From: Mucidula mucida
Taxonomy: Eukaryota; Basidiomycota; Agaricomycetes; Agaricales; Physalacriaceae
NCBI GenBank assembly: GCA_015501055.1
Contig: JADNYV010000001.1
Location: 992,001 to 1,056,000, forward strand
DNA length: 64,000 nucleotides
Direction of reading: 5' to 3'
Below, one piece after another: positions 59,161 through 64,000 of this stretch. The notes under the pieces were generated by a model. The model saw nothing but the letters and a program-made list of their open reading frames with translations, was not told the origin of the DNA and did not search any database. Position numbers and translations under genes: made by a program. Position 1 is the first letter of the stretch, and each line of letters starts with the position of its first letter.

Positions 59161-62100
59161 ATGTACTTTCCAACTTCAGCAGCGCGACGCCTGTCCACCA
59201 TACCCTCGTTGCCAAATATACCAGCAGAGCCTGCGCTGGGGCTGTTTCCGAGCCCTCGCAAGTCTTTCTTTGCCCTTCTCACTCGAAATGGTATTTCCGT
59301 TTGGCGCGTCCGAGTGTGTTCTACTTCACATACACGAAGAACAAACAGTAACGTCTTCTAGCCCACCGCTGTGCTCGCGTATCTCTCACGTACTCCTGCG
59401 TCCATATTTGATCATGGAGAAAACGTAGAAGCTCACTGGGCACCAGACGGCTCTCGAATTGTGATACAGGTCGGCATCATTGCCCTCTCACTAGTGCTAA
59501 TCTAAGTAGCTCCAGACAGCTCTGTCGTATCTTGTCTTGATCACGGTCTCCTACAATGTGTCTGATCCCGTTTACCAACCACCCATTCTCAATGCGACTG
59601 CCCAACGCAACTTTACCGTTGGTCCTGGTGAAGGCCTCCCTCTAAATCCCATCAGTCTACATTTCGAGGGTGTCATTCGTGTCGAAGGAACTCTTATCAA
59701 GTGTGTAATACAGAGCCTCTGTTGTAGATCTACTGATGGTCACCATAGTGCTTCACCTCGCCGCCATTACATTCTATTTTCTACCAAGAATCCTCCTGCC
59801 ATACAACGAATTCCCTGGCCATCAGAAGCCGATGAACCCGAACAGGTCAACGATGAGGAGCGCGGCCCAAGAGAAGGAACGCACTTTGGGAGCTATGACA
59901 CGTGGGTCTTCAATGACCGCGAGTTCGATTGGTTTCTAGAGCCAGATGGTGAGCATCGAGACGCGCACGAGATCTCACAAACTAACAACTAATAGTAAAT
60001 GTTCTACAAATATCATACTCTCGCACTGCAGGCGTCGAGACTTGGATAACATCCGATGGTCGAGCATATTTCGTGCAACTGCACGAACCCGAAGAACATG
60101 ACAACGGATCAGATCAGGAGGAAAGAGCCTACCAAACTGCCCGACCTCAGTCAATATCTGAAGATCCTACCAGGATGCAGCCTTCTCTCCCAACGGGAGC
60201 ACGTGGCGCGGGACGTGTTTACATGACTTTCCGACTCCCAGATGGGTACAAAAACAACGACGCGTAGATCCTGATCAACCGCTTCATGAGTCCAGCCGCC
60301 GCATATATGAAGAACCTAGGCGTGCAGTCAAGATCGCATTGAATAGCCGGTTCTCTGTTTTTGCCATTGGAATGGTCGGAGGTGGCGTTGCTTTGACCTC
60401 TTTTCCCTCGTCTTTATTCTCAACAAATACGCCGCCGTCGACGCCACTATCCATACCTAACCCTTATAATCACCAACCCGGTACAGTCTGTGCTTTGGAA
60501 TGGAGTTCAGACGGTTATGTTCTGGCCGTGGGCTGGAAGCATGGGTGGGCTCTTTTCAGCGTTGGCGGACGTTGTCTAGCCAGCGGAGGCTTAGGAGCAG
60601 AAGAAAGCGCCAGAGATAACAAGAAATTCCAGGACGCGTTCATGCATGGCCTTTTGGATTTGGTGGGTTGTTTTAGGGAGATTGATCTTCGCCTTGTTGA
60701 CACATTTTTAGTTCTGGGCCCCTGGAAACTTCGAGCTTTTCGTTCTTGCTCAGCCCGTGTCCGAAGGTGCATTCGACATGGAGTGCTCTGCCGTATACTG
60801 ACATTCCTTAGGAACTGACGGTCAACTTTTCGTCATCCCGTTCGCCAAAAGTGCCACAACAGGACAGCATTCGCCCGATAATACACGGTATGCTTTCCTC
60901 CAAATGGATGATCGTGCCCTTGTATACCGAGGTGCCGATCAGCCCGACATGAGTGTCATCAATCCTGAGTCTGATGTGTGGCAACACGTCAAGGTAAGCG
61001 TTGACTTTTTGACGCGCGGTCCGGTTAACGGGATGCTTCCCAGGTCCCGCTTTCGTATCTGTCTACAAATTGGCCGATTAGATATTCTTCTTTGAGCAGT
61101 GACGGTCGCTTGATAGCTATTGCTGGACGCCGGGGGCTTATACATTACAGTTCGACTTCCGGCAGATGGAAGGTGTTTGCGGACGAGCTACAGGAACAGG
61201 CGTTTGCTGTACGGGGTGGTATTATCTGGTTTCACCATGTGCTCATAGCTGCTGTTGAAGTGAGCAAAACATACCAGGTGGGTCTTGGTCTCCGGCTGTT
61301 CTCGTTCAACCTATCGACTGTCTGATACGCAGATACGTCTTTACTCGAGAGACCTCGAGTTGAGTAATCAGAACGTCTTGCATCGCGAAGTGCTCAGCAG
61401 TCCAGTCATCATTCTCTCCCTGGTCGATAACTCTCTTCTAGTGTACACGGCGGACAACACGCTATTCCATTATCTGATTGTTCCCACGCGAGAAACCATC
61501 AAGCTACACCTCTGTGGGAGTATCACCTTCAATGGTATTATCGCCGCTCCAGGTGCGGTACGAGTGTTGAGCTGGATGATTCCTGCTGCTCAAAAGCGTG
61601 AGTCCCAAATAATCAGTGTCTTCTAGATTAAGTCAACTTATGATTTCCAGAATTGGGCGATCCTCTTGAAGATCTATCCGTCGCAACAGTTCTTATGGTG
61701 GTCGGTGGTCAACTCGTTCTTCTGCGGCCTCGAAAGGTGAGTAACATGGCTTTGAGCAGGCGGTTGATTGACGGTACTGTAGTCTGCCGACCAAGAAGTA
61801 CAGTATGATATGCAAATATTCGCGGACCGAATCGAGTTCTGCTGGATACATCTTCGTGGGATAGGCGCACTCGAGAACTCACTCTGGGGTTATGATGGAC
61901 AGAGTATGCGGGTTTGGTTGAATGCACTCAGTCTGGACGCACCACAAACTGATCCCACCTCTCTTACGGAAGTATCGGAAAAGAGCGTCAAGGAGAATGT
62001 CAACATCCAGTTAGAATTTTATCCGTTGTGTATGTGTTTAAATCGTATTCCTCCTGGATACACCTTGACGAAGCTTGTTCTTAGCTGTATTGATGGATAA

Positions 62101-62878
62101 AGGTATCATCGTTGGAGCAGAAAGTGAGACTGCTACTCGATCGAATCTGCCCTTTGTGATGTTCAGACACGCAACAAGTGTTAGTACATGATTATGTCTC
62201 CTCGTTTATGAACTAACAACGACATTACAGTCACATCTATTTCTCCATCATATCTTTCTCTGTCACTTGGAAGCCCGCCAGATCCAAGAAGCCGTCGCTT
62301 TTGCAGCTCATTATCAAAGTCTCGTGTACTTTGCTCATGCGCTTGAGATCTTGTTACACACCGTCGTCGAATCGGAGGCGAATCTCGATGCCGATGTCGA
62401 TTGCTCAGACGACGCCACCATCCTCCCAATGGTAGTCGAATTTTTAGATCATTTCGACGAGGCTCTTGATGTTGTCGTGAGATGTGCTCGGAAAACAGAG
62501 ATGATCAGATGGCGGCGGCTCTTCAACGTCGTTGGGAATCCGAAAGTTCTATTCGAAGTACAACCTCTATTTTTTCAGTCAACTCCGGCTAATTCAGACT
62601 ATTTCTAGGCTTGTCTCACGTCTCAACGACTGAACACCGCAGGGTCGTATCTTCTTGTACTTCACAATCTGGAGCAATTGGACGAAAACAACCAGGATGC
62701 GGTCAGATTATTGACCATTGCCATTGGCGCGTGTAATTGGCAACTATGTCGGGAAATTCTTCGTTTCCTTCATTCTATCGACGATTCCGGCGATGCGTTG
62801 CGTAACGCGCTAACACTGACCAAATTGGACTTTGCTGCGAAGGAAGAGCTAATAGGTAACGGACAGGAACCTATATAA
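59161..62878 (+). CDS. RIC1: RIC1, Rab6/Ypt6 guanine exchange factor subunit, with an apparent frameshift
   Basis: Ric1 with Rgp1 activates Ypt6/Rab6 at the trans-Golgi. The start is ATG 59161 (MYFPTSAARRLS). The first exon ends 59313 and the second is 59362-59469. N-terminal WD-like blocks: GISVWRVRP, HGENVEAHWAPDGSRIVIQ, YVLITVSYNVSDPVYQPP and DREFDWFLEPD. Later blocks: CALEWSSDGYVLAVGWKHGWALFSVGGRC, WQHVKVPLSYL, YSSDGRLIAIAGRRG, and the RIC1 domain near SHLFLHHIFLCHLEARQ, RWRRLFN and LLTIAIGACNWQLCREILRFL. Between about 60130 and 60190 the frame shifts: upstream reads AYFVQLHEP, while downstream the conserved GTCLHDF, PRWVQKQRRVDPDQP lies in another frame. No intron of usable length fits, so one base seems to be missing. 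The rest of the gene is intact. Confidence 0.9.
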
Positions 62879-62943
62879 CCTACTAGATGCTATAGGTGCC
62901 TATGGAGTAGGTATCGTTGTATCTACTTGAAAGCTGGGCTTGA

Positions 62944-64000
62944 CTAGTAGAAATCATCCCGCACTGTATGGTCAGGATCTATCCAAACTCGGAGACCGTC
63001 GAATGCCGGCCTGACCCAGGCCGGAGTATTCTCCTTGTCGTCGTGCATAACAAGCGATACACCTTCTTTCTCGCAGGCTGTCATGTTGTCCAACCAGGCG
63101 TTCTGTCCCAGTGGCTTGCCGGCCGTGACAACTTCGGTTATGCGTGTCCATTCATCATGAGTAACTTCATGAGAGAATCCAATGAGATAAGAACGTGTCG
63201 CGCGCATACGTCGGACCGCTTCTATCGCACTGCCGATACCTAGGTGCGAAGTGAACGGGCGGAGGTGCAAGGTGTCGATGATGAACAGAGGAATGCTTTG
63301 ATCTTTCGGTGGTAATATCAGTTCCCAGACGTCCTCCGGGATTAGCGAGGTATCGGATATGTAGACAATGTCTTTCTGAATCTTGAAACCGAGGCAGAAG
63401 TACGGGTGTATGACTTCGTCTTTTTTCGCCTTGAACGCGGATATTGTACTTTTCTGCAGGCGGTCTAGAGACTCTTTGAGGTTCATTTGCGCCATTTGGA
63501 TAGTAGGCGTTGAAGGAACTGTTGCCGGTGTCGAACCCACAGAAGGACAGGGCATTGGGGTGAATATTCGGCCATGTTGAACGGCGAAAGGCATAATCGT
63601 GATTCCGGTGTCTCCGATTTGGAATGCTTCGGTCTCTTTGATGATGTGCCACTTGAATTCAGGGACCTGAGCTTAGTGTAAATGAGTGACAAAGTGAAGA
63701 AGGGTAGGAGGCTTACATCTCCTCCGCCTGATGCAAACTCTTTATCAACAAGATATGGGAAACACCGTTGGACTTCGGTGAAAGTGAACGCCGTAAGGTA
63801 GACGTCAATGTGGTCTTGGATTTTCTTTCCCAGCGTCCAGCCTGCCAACTAGAAATAAGACACAACTCGATCAACCCCCGTAATGAAAAGTACCTCGCAG
63901 ATCGTCTAGGCCATTCATGGCTGAATTTCATAGGAATTAACGAAAGCGCCAATGAGCAAAAGTCTACTTACCATCAGCATGAGGATGCGTAAGCAGGAGG
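62944..64000 (-). CDS. Metallo-beta-lactamase-fold hydrolase (PhnP-like), 5' end outside the window
   Basis: A metallo-beta-lactamase-fold protein of the fungal group related to phosphodiesterases such as PhnP. The end is TAG 62944 (DDFY). At the window edge the frame reads LLLTHPHADG, the metal-binding HxHxD motif, then AMNGLDDLRG, and after an intron WTLGKKIQDHIDVYLTAFTF and EVQRCFPYLVDKEFASGGGDV. Downstream come FAVQHGRIF (a further His ligand), PYFCLGFKIQKDIVYISDTSLIP (a conserved Asp), and IDTLHLRPFTSHL with GFSHEVTHDEW. The N-terminus and start codon lie beyond base 64000. The physiological substrate is not known. Confidence 0.82.

Overview
The window is nuclear DNA of a filamentous basidiomycete, most likely an Agaricomycete. 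Nearly every gene is interrupted by short GT-AG introns of about 45-60 bases, genes sit on both strands with little space between them, and the proteins resemble basidiomycete families. The exact order or species cannot be read from the sequence. No rRNA, tRNA or CRISPR feature was found. Exon boundaries below were worked out by hand from splice signals and reading frame.

Layout. 1-6.7 kb: the 3' part of the kinetochore scaffold SPC7, a small hypothetical membrane protein, translation initiation factor eIF4A, and a large disordered coiled-coil protein. 6.9-13.7 kb: ALG10 glucosyltransferase, a TauD-type dioxygenase and a divergent oligopeptide transporter that share a promoter with three GATAAG boxes. 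13.9-22.9 kb: a hypothetical protein, PRP19, SGT2, a Myb plus C2H2 transcription factor, and PRP17. 22.9-26.1 kb: an accessory island with a short inverted-repeat transposon and a gene for a secreted, Kex2-type repeat precursor (24167-24807). 26.1-49.4 kb: housekeeping genes MCM3, TIP20/RINT1, a beta-carbonic anhydrase, a BolA protein, a polytopic membrane protein, the TFIIIC B-block subunit, a PRELI/UPS2-like protein, a peroxisomal ABC half-transporter and a HAD phosphatase. 49.6-64 kb: the HOG-pathway MAPKKK SSK2, GTPase RBG1/DRG1, a rearranged duplicated segment, UPS1/PRELI, RIC1, and a metallo-beta-lactamase-fold protein cut by the window edge.

Most of the content is core cell biology: splicing (PRP19, PRP17), replication (MCM3), translation (eIF4A, RBG1), Golgi traffic (TIP20, RIC1) and mitochondrial lipid transfer (two UPS/PRELI genes). 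These genes are not co-operonic and mostly share only short divergent promoters. The parts most worth attention are the repeat-precursor gene with about ten GQSW cores, the adjacent MITE-like element with intact terminal repeats and a candidate 6-bp target duplication, and the tandem duplication at 53.8-58.4 kb. In that duplication one copy of RBG1 has lost its body and carries a piece of a non-LTR retrotransposon, while a copied promoter now lies in front of an unrelated gene. Two genes (the OPT transporter and RIC1) show an apparent one-base loss of frame, which may be real or may be sequencing error.
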